Below are positions 9,182 through 17,879 of a stretch of DNA of 64,000 bases, piece by piece (the stretch's first letter is position 1; each line of letters starts with the position of its first letter). Both the position numbers and the translations under genes were made by a program. The stretch comes from Paeniglutamicibacter sulfureus. GTDB lineage: Bacteria; Actinomycetota; Actinomycetes; Actinomycetales; Micrococcaceae. The stretch spans positions 99,689 to 163,688 of the forward strand of contig NZ_JAULBL010000002.1 in the NCBI RefSeq assembly GCF_030512175.1, read 5' to 3'. The notes under the pieces were generated by a model that made no database searches, was not told where the DNA came from, and saw only the letters and a program-made list of their open reading frames with translations.

Positions 9182-9808
9182 ATGACCGATCCCATCTCGT
9201 CCCAAGCACAGCGCTTGGGACGACGTACTTTCTTGCGTGCCGCACTACTTGGAGCTGCCGTGCTGCCGCTAACGGCCTGCATCGGCGAAGAAGACCCCCT
9301 GGCCAAGCAGGCCCGCGAAGGAAACAACAAGAACTACATTGCCGGCGACGGGTCAGTCCAGGAATACGGTCCGGAATCCCGCACGGCACCGGTCGAGATC
9401 AATGCGGTGGCCTATGACGGAACCACGATTGACTCGGCCGAGTGGGCCGGGCAGGCAACGGTCCTGAACTTTTGGTACGCCGCATGCGCACCGTGCCGCA
9501 TCGAGGCGCCGCACCTGGTTGAACTCAGCAAGGAGTTCGAAGGCCAGGTCGGATTCGTTGGCATCAACGTGCGTGACGAAAAGGAAGCGGCCGAGGCCTT
9601 CGAGCGCACCTTCGGCATCAAATACCCCTCCATCCAGGACACCCAGGGCGCCATCCAGTTGGCCATGACCAAGTACGTCCCGCTCAAGGCCGTGCCCACC
9701 ACCTTGGTGCTGGACAAGCAGGGACGGGTCTCCGCGCGGATCCTGGGCGTCGCTGAAAAAGCTACGCTCAAGGCACTAATCACCACGGCTCTCACCGAGT
9801 CGTTGTGA
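9182..9808 (+). CDS. TlpA/ResA-type thiol-disulfide lipoprotein
   Basis: A 208-residue thioredoxin-fold protein, predicted to keep the haem-binding CxxC of apocytochrome c reduced outside the membrane. RRTFLRAALLGAA and the lipobox LTAC (Cys33) mark export and lipidation. The active site CAPC is at 102-105 within NFWYAACAPC, and the cis-Pro region KAVPTT is near residue 177. ATG 9182 is preferred over an upstream frame because the signal peptide begins there. It overlaps ccdA (GTGA), so translation is coupled. First intact gene of the System II cytochrome c maturation operon. Confidence 0.92.
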   Translation: MTDPISSQAQRLGRRTFLRAALLGAAVLPLTACIGEEDPLAKQAREGNNKNYIAGDGSVQEYGPESRTAPVEINAVAYDGTTIDSAEWAGQATVLNFWYAACAPCRIEAPHLVELSKEFEGQVGFVGINVRDEKEAAEAFERTFGIKYPSIQDTQGAIQLAMTKYVPLKAVPTTLVLDKQGRVSARILGVAEKATLKALITTALTESL

Positions 9809-10599
9809 TCAGCCCCGTACTGGCCGGAGCCCTCATGCTGCCGGCCCAAGGAAACCCGTTTGCCGAGATCGTCCAGGACGGATCGCTGCTACTTGCAGTG
9901 CCCGTGGCCATCCTGGCCGGACTCGTGTCCTTCCTGTCCCCATGCGTGCTGCCCTTGGTGCCCGGCTACCTCGGATACGTCACAGGCCTCTCCGGCGCCG
10001 ACCTCGCCGAGCAAAAACGCGGCCGCATGGCCGCCGGCATCGGGCTGTTCATCCTCGGCTTCACCGCGGTCTTCATGCTGGCCGGAGTCGTCTTCTCACA
10101 AATCGCCGGCTGGATGATCTACAAGGGATCGTGGGTCACCCAAGTGCTGGGCCTGGTCGTGATTTTCTTGGGCGTGGTGTTCATGGGCGGATTCTCCTTC
10201 ATGCAACGCGAAGCCAAGATCCACCGCAAACCCCCCGCCGGACTGTGGGGTGCACCGGTATTGGGTGTCACTTTCGGACTCGGATGGGCACCCTGCATCG
10301 GGCCGACGCTTGCCGCCGTTCTGATCATGAGCAGTGGCCCCGACGCCAACGTTGCCAAGGGCGCCCTGCTGACCTTTTTCTACTGCATTGGCCTTGGACT
10401 GCCGTTCCTCTGCATCGCCCTGGCGATCCGCCGCGGCATGGGTGCCATGCAATTCTTCCGCCGGCACCAGCTGGCGATCATGCGCTTCGGCGGCGGCATG
10501 TTGATCCTGCTGGGAATCCTGATGGCCACCGGCCTGTGGGGCTTTTGGGTCACGCAATTGCAGGATTGGTTCACCAATGAGGTCAGGTTGCCCATCTAA
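9805..10599 (+). CDS. ccdA: cytochrome c biogenesis protein CcdA
   Basis: A 264-residue, six-helix membrane protein that passes electrons from cytoplasmic thioredoxin to the extracellular TlpA/ResA protein. The hallmark segments SPCVLPLVPGYL (Cys47) and GWAPCIGPTL (Cys164) are present. The start is GTG, overlapping the tlpA stop by four bases, and the stop overlaps the resB start by one base (TAATG). This tight packing indicates one transcript with tlpA, resB and ccsB. Confidence 0.95.
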   Translation: MISPVLAGALMLPAQGNPFAEIVQDGSLLLAVPVAILAGLVSFLSPCVLPLVPGYLGYVTGLSGADLAEQKRGRMAAGIGLFILGFTAVFMLAGVVFSQIAGWMIYKGSWVTQVLGLVVIFLGVVFMGGFSFMQREAKIHRKPPAGLWGAPVLGVTFGLGWAPCIGPTLAAVLIMSSGPDANVAKGALLTFFYCIGLGLPFLCIALAIRRGMGAMQFFRRHQLAIMRFGGGMLILLGILMATGLWGFWVTQLQDWFTNEVRLPI

Positions 10600-12218
10600 T
10601 GGCAAAAAAAGATTCCAAAAAAGACATTGCGGTCCCGGCCTTGGGCTTCGGGGGCATGCTCCGCTGGACTTGGACCCAGCTCACCAGCATGCGCACCGCG
10701 CTCTTCCTGCTGCTGCTCCTGGCCGTGGCGGCGGTGCCCGGTTCGCTTTTCCCCCAGCGCTCGGTCAACCCGGAGCAGGTGACCACCTACCTGACCAACA
10801 AGCCGACCGCCGGCGAATGGCTCGACCGCTTCCAGCTCTTCGACGTCTACTCCTCCGTCTGGTTCTCGGCCATCTACCTGTTGCTGTTCATCTCGCTGAT
10901 CGGCTGCATCCTGCCCCGGGTCAAGAAGCACGCGCAGGCGCTGCGTACGCCGCCGCCACGCACGCCCTCACGGTTGAACCGCCTCCCGCAAAACGGCACG
11001 ATCCAGATCCAGCCGGCCTCCGAGTCTGGTCTCAGCGACGGGGAAATTGTCGAGCGGGCTGCGAAGCTCCTGAAAAAGCGCGGTTACCGTTCCGAGGCCC
11101 GCACCGAGGGTGCCAGCCCGTCGGTGGGTGCGGAACGCGGGTACACCCGAGAAATCGGCAACCTGCTGTTCCACATTTCCTTGGTGGGACTCCTGGCATC
11201 GGTGGGAATCGGCGGCGCCTTCGGCTACAACGGACAGCGACTCCTGGTGGAGGGCGACACCTTCGTGAACTCCCTGGTGTCCTACGACGCGTTCACTCCC
11301 GGGACCTGGTTCCAGGAAGACTCCCTGGACCCGTATTCGGTCAAGCTCGAGAAATTTAACGTCACCTTCGACCGCGAATCCACCACGCACTTCGGCCAGC
11401 CCATCGACTTCACCGCCGAGGTGGAGACCCGCCGCAACCCGAATGCCGAACCCGAAAAGGAAACGATTCGGGTCAACCACCCCCTGCGCATCGATGGCGC
11501 CGACATGTACCTGGTCGGCAACGGGTACACACCGGTGGTCACCGTGCGAGACGGCGACGGAAACATTGCCTTCAGCGGTCCCGTGGTCTCGGTGCCGCAG
11601 GATGGCATGTACACCTCACTCATGGTCATCAAGGTCCCCGACGCCAAGCCCGAGCAGCTGGGGTTCCAGGGATTCCTGCTGCCCACCGCCATGACCGACG
11701 AGACGGGGTTCTCCATTTCCGGGGACCCGAACGCGATCAACCCGCAGCTCCAGCTGAATTCCTACTATGGGGACCTGGGTCTGGATGACGGCACGCCGCA
11801 AAACGTCTACGTGCTGGAAACCGATGAGCTCACGGAGCTCAACAGCAGAGAGCTTGAGGCCGGCGGCATCGTGCTTGGCGCCGGGCAAACCTACGAATTG
11901 CCCGACGGCAAGGGCAGCATTTCCTTTGACGGACTCAAGCGCTTCATCGGCGTGGACATCGCCTACGACCCGAGCAAGCGCCCCGTCGCGGTCTTTGCTG
12001 CCCTTTCGCTGCTGGGTCTGGGCATCTCGCTCTTTACCCCGCGCCGCCGGGCCTGGGTGAGAATCAAGACCTCCGTTGACGGCTCGGGCCGTGAAGAGCG
12101 CGTCATCGAATACGGATTGCTGGCCCGTGGCGAAGACCACGGACTTGAAGCCGAAGCCAAGGAGCTGCGCAAGCTCCTTGAACAGCAGTGGCCCGCCGTT
12201 CAGCGAGCCGGAGTCTAG
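10599..12218 (+). CDS. resB: cytochrome c biogenesis protein ResB
   Basis: A 539-residue ResB/Ccs1 protein, the System II partner of CcsB/ResC in carrying haem to apocytochrome c. A charged cytoplasmic N-terminus precedes three hydrophobic segments (about residues 27-45, 90-110 and 190-212), then a long extracytoplasmic domain and a last membrane helix near 460-480 before a cytoplasmic tail. NPEQVTTYL after the first helix is typical of the family. Its start overlaps the ccdA stop, and ccsB follows after eight bases. Confidence 0.95.
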   Translation: MAKKDSKKDIAVPALGFGGMLRWTWTQLTSMRTALFLLLLLAVAAVPGSLFPQRSVNPEQVTTYLTNKPTAGEWLDRFQLFDVYSSVWFSAIYLLLFISLIGCILPRVKKHAQALRTPPPRTPSRLNRLPQNGTIQIQPASESGLSDGEIVERAAKLLKKRGYRSEARTEGASPSVGAERGYTREIGNLLFHISLVGLLASVGIGGAFGYNGQRLLVEGDTFVNSLVSYDAFTPGTWFQEDSLDPYSVKLEKFNVTFDRESTTHFGQPIDFTAEVETRRNPNAEPEKETIRVNHPLRIDGADMYLVGNGYTPVVTVRDGDGNIAFSGPVVSVPQDGMYTSLMVIKVPDAKPEQLGFQGFLLPTAMTDETGFSISGDPNAINPQLQLNSYYGDLGLDDGTPQNVYVLETDELTELNSRELEAGGIVLGAGQTYELPDGKGSISFDGLKRFIGVDIAYDPSKRPVAVFAALSLLGLGISLFTPRRRAWVRIKTSVDGSGREERVIEYGLLARGEDHGLEAEAKELRKLLEQQWPAVQRAGV

Positions 12219-12226
12219 GAAAACGA

Positions 12227-13255
12227 ATGGAAAACGACATGCCCACGATCAACGTGGCCTTGGGGCAGTACAGCGACCTGTTCATGTTGCTGGCAGCAAT
12301 CGTCTATGCGGCAGCCTTCGTGGCCTTCGCGTGGGACCTTGCCAAGTCCAGCAAGCTCATCCGGGAGATCGACGCCGCAACGCTCGCCTCGGAAAAGAAG
12401 GTCCTCGTGGCTTCCGGTTCAGCAGGGGCTCCCCCGTCCACCGATTCAGTGGACGAACTGGTCAATGACTCGATGGACTACACCATGACCTCCGGAAGGC
12501 GCATGGCAGCGAAGGTCGCCGTCTCCCTGACCTGGCTCGGCGTGCTCATGCAGGGGTTCGCGGTGGCCGGCCGCTCCATTGCCGCGCACCGGGTGCCGTG
12601 GGGGAACATGTACGAGTTCCTTTCCACTGGCTCGTTCCTGGTGGCCCTCGTCTTCGTGCTCGTGCTGCTGAGGAAGGACCTGCGCTTCATGGGCACCTTC
12701 GTCATCGGCCTGGTCACCGTCATGCTCTGTGGCGCGACCATGGGCTTCCCGACTCCCGTGGCGCACCTGGTGCCCGCGCTGCAGAGCTACTGGTTGATCA
12801 TCCACGTCTCCATCGCGGTGCTGGCCTCCGCCCTGTTCACCATCACCTTCGCGATGAACGTGCTCCAACTGGTCCAGCACACGCGCATGGATGCCCTGGC
12901 CGCCGGAAGGAAGGACAAGATGCCGTTCATGCGCCTGGTCCCCGGCGCGGCGCCCTTGGAAAACTTCGCCTACCGCATCAACGCGGTTGCCTTTGTGATG
13001 TGGACCTTCACCTTGATAGCCGGTGCCATTTGGGCCGAGGCCGCCTGGGGCCGCTACTGGGGCTGGGACACCAAGGAAGTCTGGACCTTCGTGATCTGGG
13101 TCGTCTATGCAGGCTACCTGCACGCCCGGGCGACGGGCGGCTGGACCGGGGCACGCTCGGCGTGGTTGAGCATCATCGGCTACCTCTGCCTCGTCTTCAA
13201 CTTCACCGTCGTGAACCTCTACTTCAACGGCCTGCACTCCTACGCCGGAGTCTAA
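12227..13255 (+). CDS. ccsB: cytochrome c assembly protein CcsB/ResC
   Basis: A 342-residue haem-handling membrane protein of System II. The Trp-rich haem motif WGRYWGWDTKEVW is at 274-286, with the expected flanking histidines at 121, 193 and 299. ATG 12227 is chosen just after the resB stop; an upstream in-frame start would overlap resB. It is the last recognisable gene of the operon. The presence of the whole System II set means the host makes c-type cytochromes or this replicon carries a spare set. Confidence 0.94.
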   Translation: MENDMPTINVALGQYSDLFMLLAAIVYAAAFVAFAWDLAKSSKLIREIDAATLASEKKVLVASGSAGAPPSTDSVDELVNDSMDYTMTSGRRMAAKVAVSLTWLGVLMQGFAVAGRSIAAHRVPWGNMYEFLSTGSFLVALVFVLVLLRKDLRFMGTFVIGLVTVMLCGATMGFPTPVAHLVPALQSYWLIIHVSIAVLASALFTITFAMNVLQLVQHTRMDALAAGRKDKMPFMRLVPGAAPLENFAYRINAVAFVMWTFTLIAGAIWAEAAWGRYWGWDTKEVWTFVIWVVYAGYLHARATGGWTGARSAWLSIIGYLCLVFNFTVVNLYFNGLHSYAGV

Positions 13256-13337
13256 ACCATCGTCCGCGGGAATCATGGCGGGCCTGACCGCCTGCGAAGG
13301 CGTGCACACACGCGGGGGGCGCGGCCGTGGAGTTTCC

Positions 13338-13505
13338 CTAGGCGTTTACGTAGCCGATGATGTTCGCGACAACGGCGAGGGCCAGCACCACCGCGGCATC
13401 CGTGCACCAAAACCCGACACGCAAGAGGTTGGCCCGCTCCCTGGCAACAGGGCGTCTGTTCTGGGCCGCAACGGATTGCGCATTCGCGCCAGTAGGAGGC
13501 GATCA
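13338..13505 (-). pseudogene. possible remnant of a small membrane protein
   Basis: A minus-strand frame without a usable start codon ends with a clean hydrophobic segment (AAVVLALAVVANIIGYVNA) before TAG at 13338-13340. Codon use looks coding, with G or C favoured in third positions. An upstream in-frame TGA closes the frame near 13505, so either the 5' part was lost or a frameshift separates it. I do not recognise the family. Confidence 0.3.
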
Positions 13506-13518
13506 GACCGATGCCAGG

Positions 13519-14364
13519 TCAGCCATTGCGACGAATCCGGACATGGTCAATGCTCAGGGTCGCCGGGAACTGGGTGCTTTCGTCAGGGTCTCCCGGGTAC
13601 TCGCCCCCGACGGCGAGGTTCATCACCAGATACATCGGCTCGTCCGGCACCTGCTTACCGTCCAGTCGCCATGCCCGCCTTCCGTCGAGGACGAAATCCA
13701 GCCTGCCCGGGGACCAATCCAGGCCGATGGTGTGCCAGCCGTCGGCCAGGGAAGCGCCTTGCGGCAGGAGGTAATCCTTTCCGATGGATGGGGCCGACCT
13801 GTCCTTGGGATGCAGGTGCATCCGCAGGCGGCCAGGATCCTCGCCGGTGACTTCCAGCATGTCTATTTCGGGCCGGGAGTCCTGGCTGGCGGGAAGCAGC
13901 CAGATGGCGGGCCACAGGCCGCGGCCTGCAGGAAGGCGAAACCGGACTTCCACCGTCCCATACGTGAACGCCAGCTTGGGTGCCATATTGTAGAGCGGCG
14001 GACCGGTGGTCACCATGCCCGAAGCGAAGGCATAGCTTCTGCCGTCGGATGCGGATATCGCACTGCGCGCGGCGGTCAGGTGAAGCGCCCCTTCGGAGAC
14101 CTTGACCTGTTGCGGAAGATACCATTCAAGTTCGTTGTTGGTCGCAATGGTGCAGCCGTCGTCCTGCCACCAATGGCACGTATTCCAGAGGGCGGTATCC
14201 AGCGTATCGCCGTTGAACCCTTCGTCCAGTAGGATCCCATCCTGGGAAGCCGCGCCAGGGCGGGTTTCCAGGATGGGATCCTGGGAAGAACATCCTGCCA
14301 ACAGCAGCCCCAGCCCGATGCATCCGGCCATGGCCCCAACACGGAATTCGTTCCTCCTGCGCAT
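13519..14364 (-). CDS. GH16 family glycoside hydrolase lipoprotein
   Basis: A 281-residue secreted beta-glucanase-like enzyme. Signal peptide with lipobox LAGC (Cys25), then a GH16 jelly-roll. The catalytic motif E-I-D-x-x-E is seen as EIDMLE with Glu166, Asp168 and Glu171, and the aromatic WPAIWLLP strand precedes it. The likely substrate is an extracellular beta-glucan (laminarin, lichenan or galactan); specificity cannot be read from the sequence. It is a single gene with no close neighbour on its strand. Confidence 0.9.
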   Translation of the reverse strand: MRRRNEFRVGAMAGCIGLGLLLAGCSSQDPILETRPGAASQDGILLDEGFNGDTLDTALWNTCHWWQDDGCTIATNNELEWYLPQQVKVSEGALHLTAARSAISASDGRSYAFASGMVTTGPPLYNMAPKLAFTYGTVEVRFRLPAGRGLWPAIWLLPASQDSRPEIDMLEVTGEDPGRLRMHLHPKDRSAPSIGKDYLLPQGASLADGWHTIGLDWSPGRLDFVLDGRRAWRLDGKQVPDEPMYLVMNLAVGGEYPGDPDESTQFPATLSIDHVRIRRNG

Positions 14365-14606
14365 TTCCCGATGCTAGCCGCAGCGATCGCGCCCAGCAAT
14401 GTGTGTGCGTTGCTACCGGCCATGCATTCCTTGCAAGCTCACAGGTTTTTGCCAACGAGTCCGCGCGTGCAGAGACCCGTTACCAGGTTGGGTCTCCATC
14501 GATCAGAACACCGAACATTCCGGCCTTCGGGATACCCCGGACATGACTTTGCGGGGACTCATGGACGATCGGTATCTGACCGGCATGGGAACTCCTGCAG
14601 CTTCCG

Positions 14607-14649
14607 CCCCCACCGAACCCTTTCCGACGCGATAAGGGTTCGGTGGGGG
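14607..14649. terminator. perfect 16-bp stem hairpin
   Basis: Arms 14607-14622 and 14634-14649 are perfect complements around an 11-base loop, followed on the plus strand by GTTTGC-like sequence. No plus-strand gene ends here, so the hairpin may protect the GH16 promoter from read-through or be a relic. Confidence 0.5.
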
Positions 14650-14767
14650 TTTGCGGAGGGGAATCTACCGTCGTGTCGGCTTTCCTGCGACTAATTGTCA
14701 AAAGTGGCGTTTTGATCGCCGGCGTGATGCCAAGAACCAGCCATTTGAAAAATCCTGGTAAAAGAAA

Positions 14768-14809
14768 CGGGGCCCCCGATCGATCCTTACAGATCGATCG
14801 GGGGCCCCG
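14768..14809 (-). terminator. rho-independent terminator of the NlpC/P60 gene
   Basis: Perfect 18-bp inverted repeat (arms 14768-14785 and 14792-14809, loop of six) beginning 12 bp beyond the NlpC/P60 stop. On the minus strand the stem is followed by TTTCTTTTAC, a U-rich tract, a canonical intrinsic terminator. Confidence 0.85.
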
Positions 14810-14821
14810 GAACGCTTGTGC

Positions 14822-15688
14822 TTAGCCCTTGAGGGTGTAGTACCCGTAGAGGGGGTTGCGCGTGACATCGTGGAGCAGGGTGTCCGTCGTCGGGTTCTGG
14901 GCACCGATCATCTTGCCGCCGCCGAGGTAGATGCCGACGTGTCCGCCACCGTTCTGGAAGACCAGGTCGCCCGGCTTCGGGGAGCTGGTGCGCACGAACT
15001 GGCCCGAAGCGCGGATGGCCGAGGTGCCGCGGGCGATGTTGATGCCGTGCTGTGCGTAGACGTACTTGACGAAGCCGGAGCAGTCCCAGCCCGAGGGGGT
15101 GTTGCCGCCCCAGACGTAGGGAACGCCCCCATACTTGGCCGCAGTTGCCGCGATGCCGGAGAGGTTGGCGGTGTTCATCGAGTCGCTCTTGACCTTGGGG
15201 GCCTCGACGGCCTTAGGGGCGGAATCGCGGTTCGAGCGGGTCATCGGAGAGCTGGCGTCCGAGGCGCTGCTCGAACGGGTCACCGGAGCGGTGGACTTCG
15301 AGTTTGTGCTGGCACGGGTCACCGGAGCGGTGTCGTTGGAGCGCGGGGTAGCTTCCTCGGCCACGGCGACGACGACCGGGGCGGGTGCCGGCTTGGAGGT
15401 GAACGCTGCGCGCTCGATGTTCAAGTCCTTGGACGCCGAGACCGAAACGGCCTTGACGGCTACGCGCTCCGGGCTAAGCCCTTCAACGGGAACGGCGCTT
15501 GCTTCGCGGGAAACATCACCCTGGGCCGGAACGCCCAAAGTGAGGACGAGGCCGGATGCGGCGGCAACGACTGCTGCCTGGCGGCCAACGGATCCAGCGT
15601 TCGAGGCAACGGCCTTCGAGATGGATTCGAGGGGGTTGTTCCGAACCGGGGTCGCGCGGTGGCGGCCCAATGCTTGACGTGTAGTCAC
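14822..15688 (-). CDS. NlpC/P60 peptidoglycan endopeptidase
   Basis: A 288-residue exported cell-wall hydrolase that cleaves peptide stems of peptidoglycan. A hydrophobic signal segment (about 37-57) is followed by a low-complexity Ser/Thr/Ala/Pro linker with repeated APVTR units (about 110-160) and the C-terminal catalytic domain: Cys203 in WDCSGF and His250 in GGHVGIY, with a polar third residue near 264. The start is GTG with AGGAGAGG upstream. The leader is a ydaO-type riboswitch, so expression probably responds to c-di-AMP, as for many actinobacterial resuscitation and wall-remodelling genes. Confidence 0.92.
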   Translation of the reverse strand: MTTRQALGRHRATPVRNNPLESISKAVASNAGSVGRQAAVVAAASGLVLTLGVPAQGDVSREASAVPVEGLSPERVAVKAVSVSASKDLNIERAAFTSKPAPAPVVVAVAEEATPRSNDTAPVTRASTNSKSTAPVTRSSSASDASSPMTRSNRDSAPKAVEAPKVKSDSMNTANLSGIAATAAKYGGVPYVWGGNTPSGWDCSGFVKYVYAQHGINIARGTSAIRASGQFVRTSSPKPGDLVFQNGGGHVGIYLGGGKMIGAQNPTTDTLLHDVTRNPLYGYYTLKG

Positions 15689-15706
15689 GTAGTAATGCCT
15701 CTCCTG

Positions 15707-15835
15707 ATGCCTGCGAGGTGAGCTGTCGGGTTCGAGTGGGAGTCACTCGGCAATCCGGCCGCCAGGCCGAACCACTTAACCCCAAGGCTTCCTGTGTGGA
15801 AACCGAATGTGGGTCCCCCGCCACTGCCAAACGAG
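15707..15835 (-). promoter_or_regulatory. ydaO-type c-di-AMP riboswitch
   Basis: The leader of the NlpC/P60 gene, read on the minus strand, has the conserved blocks of this RNA: CGGGGGACCCA near the 5' side, GGGTTAAGTGG in the middle, and CCGACAGCTCACCTCGCAGG at the 3' end, just before the ribosome site. The same blocks recur ahead of the M23 gene. Binding of c-di-AMP normally turns these wall-hydrolase genes off. Boundaries are approximate. Confidence 0.85.
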
Positions 15836-15974
15836 TAATTGAACGGACACCGTGGGCTGGCAGTGCTCGGCACTTCCCGCGGCGGTGAACAGGGTGGATC
15901 CCGGGTCACTTAACTAGAATATATGAAGCTAATCCACAAGTCACGTTTTGGTCACGGAACGGTGACAATTACCG

Positions 15975-16982
15975 TTATAACCAAGCCTCGGGGTTTACCC
16001 ACTTGCCGTTGACGATGACCTCAAGGTGGACGTGGCAGCCGGTCGAGTTGCCCGTGGTGCCGACAAGCGCGACAACTTCTCCGCGCTTGACCTTCTGGCC
16101 TACCGACACCTTCAGTGCCGAATTGTGGTTGTAGCTGGTCTCCAGCCCGTTGCCATGGTCGATCTGCACGCGGTTGCCGGAGTGGCCGGCAAACTCGGAC
16201 TGCACGACCGTGCCGGCGGCGCTGGCCTTCACGGGGGTCCCGCAAGCGGCGCCGTAATCCAGCCCGTTGTGGTTCATGAAACCCGGGCCGGTCGGATTCT
16301 TCCGGAACCCGAAACGCGAAGTCAATCGCACGGTGTCCAACGGTTGGGCCAGGACCCCGCCGCTTTCGACTTTGGTGACGTCGCCGCCGGAAGCGGTCAC
16401 GACCGTTGCCAGCTTGTCTTCCTCGGTGAACTCGCTGGTCAACGAGGCCCGCTCGATCTTGACCTCGTCGTCGACCGGGGCCTTGACATCTGCGACAGCA
16501 GTCTGGGCGACACGCTTGGTATCCGAGGCAACTTCGTCGACATCCTGCCCCGGGGTGATGGCAGCGAATGCCAGGCCGGAAACGGCTGCGACGGCCGCGA
16601 TCATGTGCGCATACCCAAGTCGTGGGCGTTGCGTCCGGGGCTCGAACTTCAGGACATTGTCCAGTTCGTCGACCTCGGCCGGGGCGACAAGGGGTGCTGC
16701 GGGCGCAGCCAGGGCGACGGGAATTTCGGTGGCGGCAATTGCTTCCGCGTCCGGGGATGCGCCATAGCGCAGGCCCGCTACGAAGCGGCGGCCGATGTAC
16801 TGCACGCTGTCAGGGGTCTCGACGAAATCCGGGACCGCGCTCAGGGCGCGTCGACCGGAACGTCGGGTAGTGCTTTCACTACTCAGTGCGGTGTCCACGA
16901 TCTGCTCTAGTGAACCTTCAGCAGGCGTAGCATCAACGGGGCCGGAAGCACGGCGGCGCCCGGGAGTGTGCTGCTGAGTCAA
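15975..16982 (-). CDS. M23 family (LytM-like) metallopeptidase
   Basis: A single-pass or secreted peptidoglycan endopeptidase. A proline/Arg-rich cytoplasmic N-terminus precedes one hydrophobic segment (about 135-155) and a C-terminal M23 domain with zinc ligands in NHNGLDYG (His, Asp) and HVHLE (second His), plus the FGFRKNP lead-in. TTG at 16982 is preferred because GAGAGG lies seven bases upstream; ATG at 16997 would add five residues but overlaps that ribosome site. It has the same leader type as the NlpC/P60 gene and is probably co-regulated with it by c-di-AMP. Confidence 0.9.
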   Translation of the reverse strand: MTQQHTPGRRRASGPVDATPAEGSLEQIVDTALSSESTTRRSGRRALSAVPDFVETPDSVQYIGRRFVAGLRYGASPDAEAIAATEIPVALAAPAAPLVAPAEVDELDNVLKFEPRTQRPRLGYAHMIAAVAAVSGLAFAAITPGQDVDEVASDTKRVAQTAVADVKAPVDDEVKIERASLTSEFTEEDKLATVVTASGGDVTKVESGGVLAQPLDTVRLTSRFGFRKNPTGPGFMNHNGLDYGAACGTPVKASAAGTVVQSEFAGHSGNRVQIDHGNGLETSYNHNSALKVSVGQKVKRGEVVALVGTTGNSTGCHVHLEVIVNGKWVNPEAWL

Positions 16983-16999
16983 ATGTCTACCTCTCATGT

Positions 17000-17140
17000 A
17001 TCGCCTGCGAAGTTAGCTGTCGGATTCGAGTCATGAGATCAACTCGGCTGAGCCTACATAGTGGACTCAGCTTCACCCCAAGATCCGTGGTCCAAGACCA
17101 GGAACTGTTGAATGGGTCCTCCGCCCCCACCGGGAATTCT
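17000..17140 (-). promoter_or_regulatory. second ydaO-type c-di-AMP riboswitch
   Basis: Read on the minus strand, the leader of the M23 gene contains GCGGAGGACCCA, TTGGGGTGAAGCTGAG and CCGACAGCTAACTTCGCAGG in the order expected for the ydaO/yuaA RNA, ending directly at the gene's ribosome site. Boundaries are approximate. Confidence 0.85.
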
Positions 17141-17767
17141 TGCTCCGCGATCCGCCGGTAGGGTTATGCGAGCCGGATCGGGACGGATTTGCGTAAGTGA
17201 AACCCAACGTGTAACTCTACCGGGGTATATGCCAAAGTTATAATTCCGTTATCAGTCCATGCGGCGGACAAACGCGTGGTCTCGGTCTTCGGGCGAAAGT
17301 GAGGCCATGGGTTTCATTCGCGCGGCGAGCTTGCCTATGGCTGGTTCCGTCCTGCCCCCTTTCCGCGTGTTCATGTGTCAGAACACGTCCAATCCCTCCT
17401 TGGTCCTGCATGTATGGCAGCAACGGATCGCCGAAGTGATAGGTGATAGGTGATAGGGCAGGGAAATGCCGAGATAGCGGTTGTGAGGTTCATCCGTTTC
17501 AAGGGCAGCTCCTGGAAGAAGTCCTCATCTGCGCAGACGACGGCGTTTGCCACTTGAATTGTCGATGCTGGTCTACGCTTCCCTTTGGTGCGGACCATGA
17601 CATCTGCCCATACAAGAACCAACATGACGGTAAAAGGATCAGCCAGGACGGATGCTTCGACTGTAAACGACGCTCTGATAAGCTCTTTCTAGGCGACTGC
17701 AGGTTTTTTGAACGGAGCTTGCAGTCGCTGTACCGGTGAGACCTAAATCCTCTGGCCGGTGCACGCC
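17141..17767. other. intergenic, short tandem repeat, no gene seen
   Basis: No convincing gene. A short tandem repeat of GTGATAG (three units) lies at about 17437-17457, and a 9-bp inverted repeat around GCGACTGCA spans about 17693-17728. The promoter of the M23 transcript is expected near 17160-17230. Confidence 0.5.
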
Positions 17768-17795
17768 GTGGGACTCGATATTAATCGGGTCCCAC
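17768..17795 (-). terminator. hairpin downstream of copA
   Basis: An inverted repeat with 12-bp arms, one mismatch and an ATTA loop (GTGGGAC at one end, GTCCCAC at the other) lies about 85 bp past the copA stop on the minus strand. A U-run is lacking, so the terminator call is tentative. Confidence 0.4.
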
Positions 17796-17879
17796 ATGCG
17801 TTTAACCCCCACCACATCCTGCAATGGGACAGCGTGCGTGGGTGAGTGCCGCTACTCGAAGCTGGAGGAGCGAGCCCTC

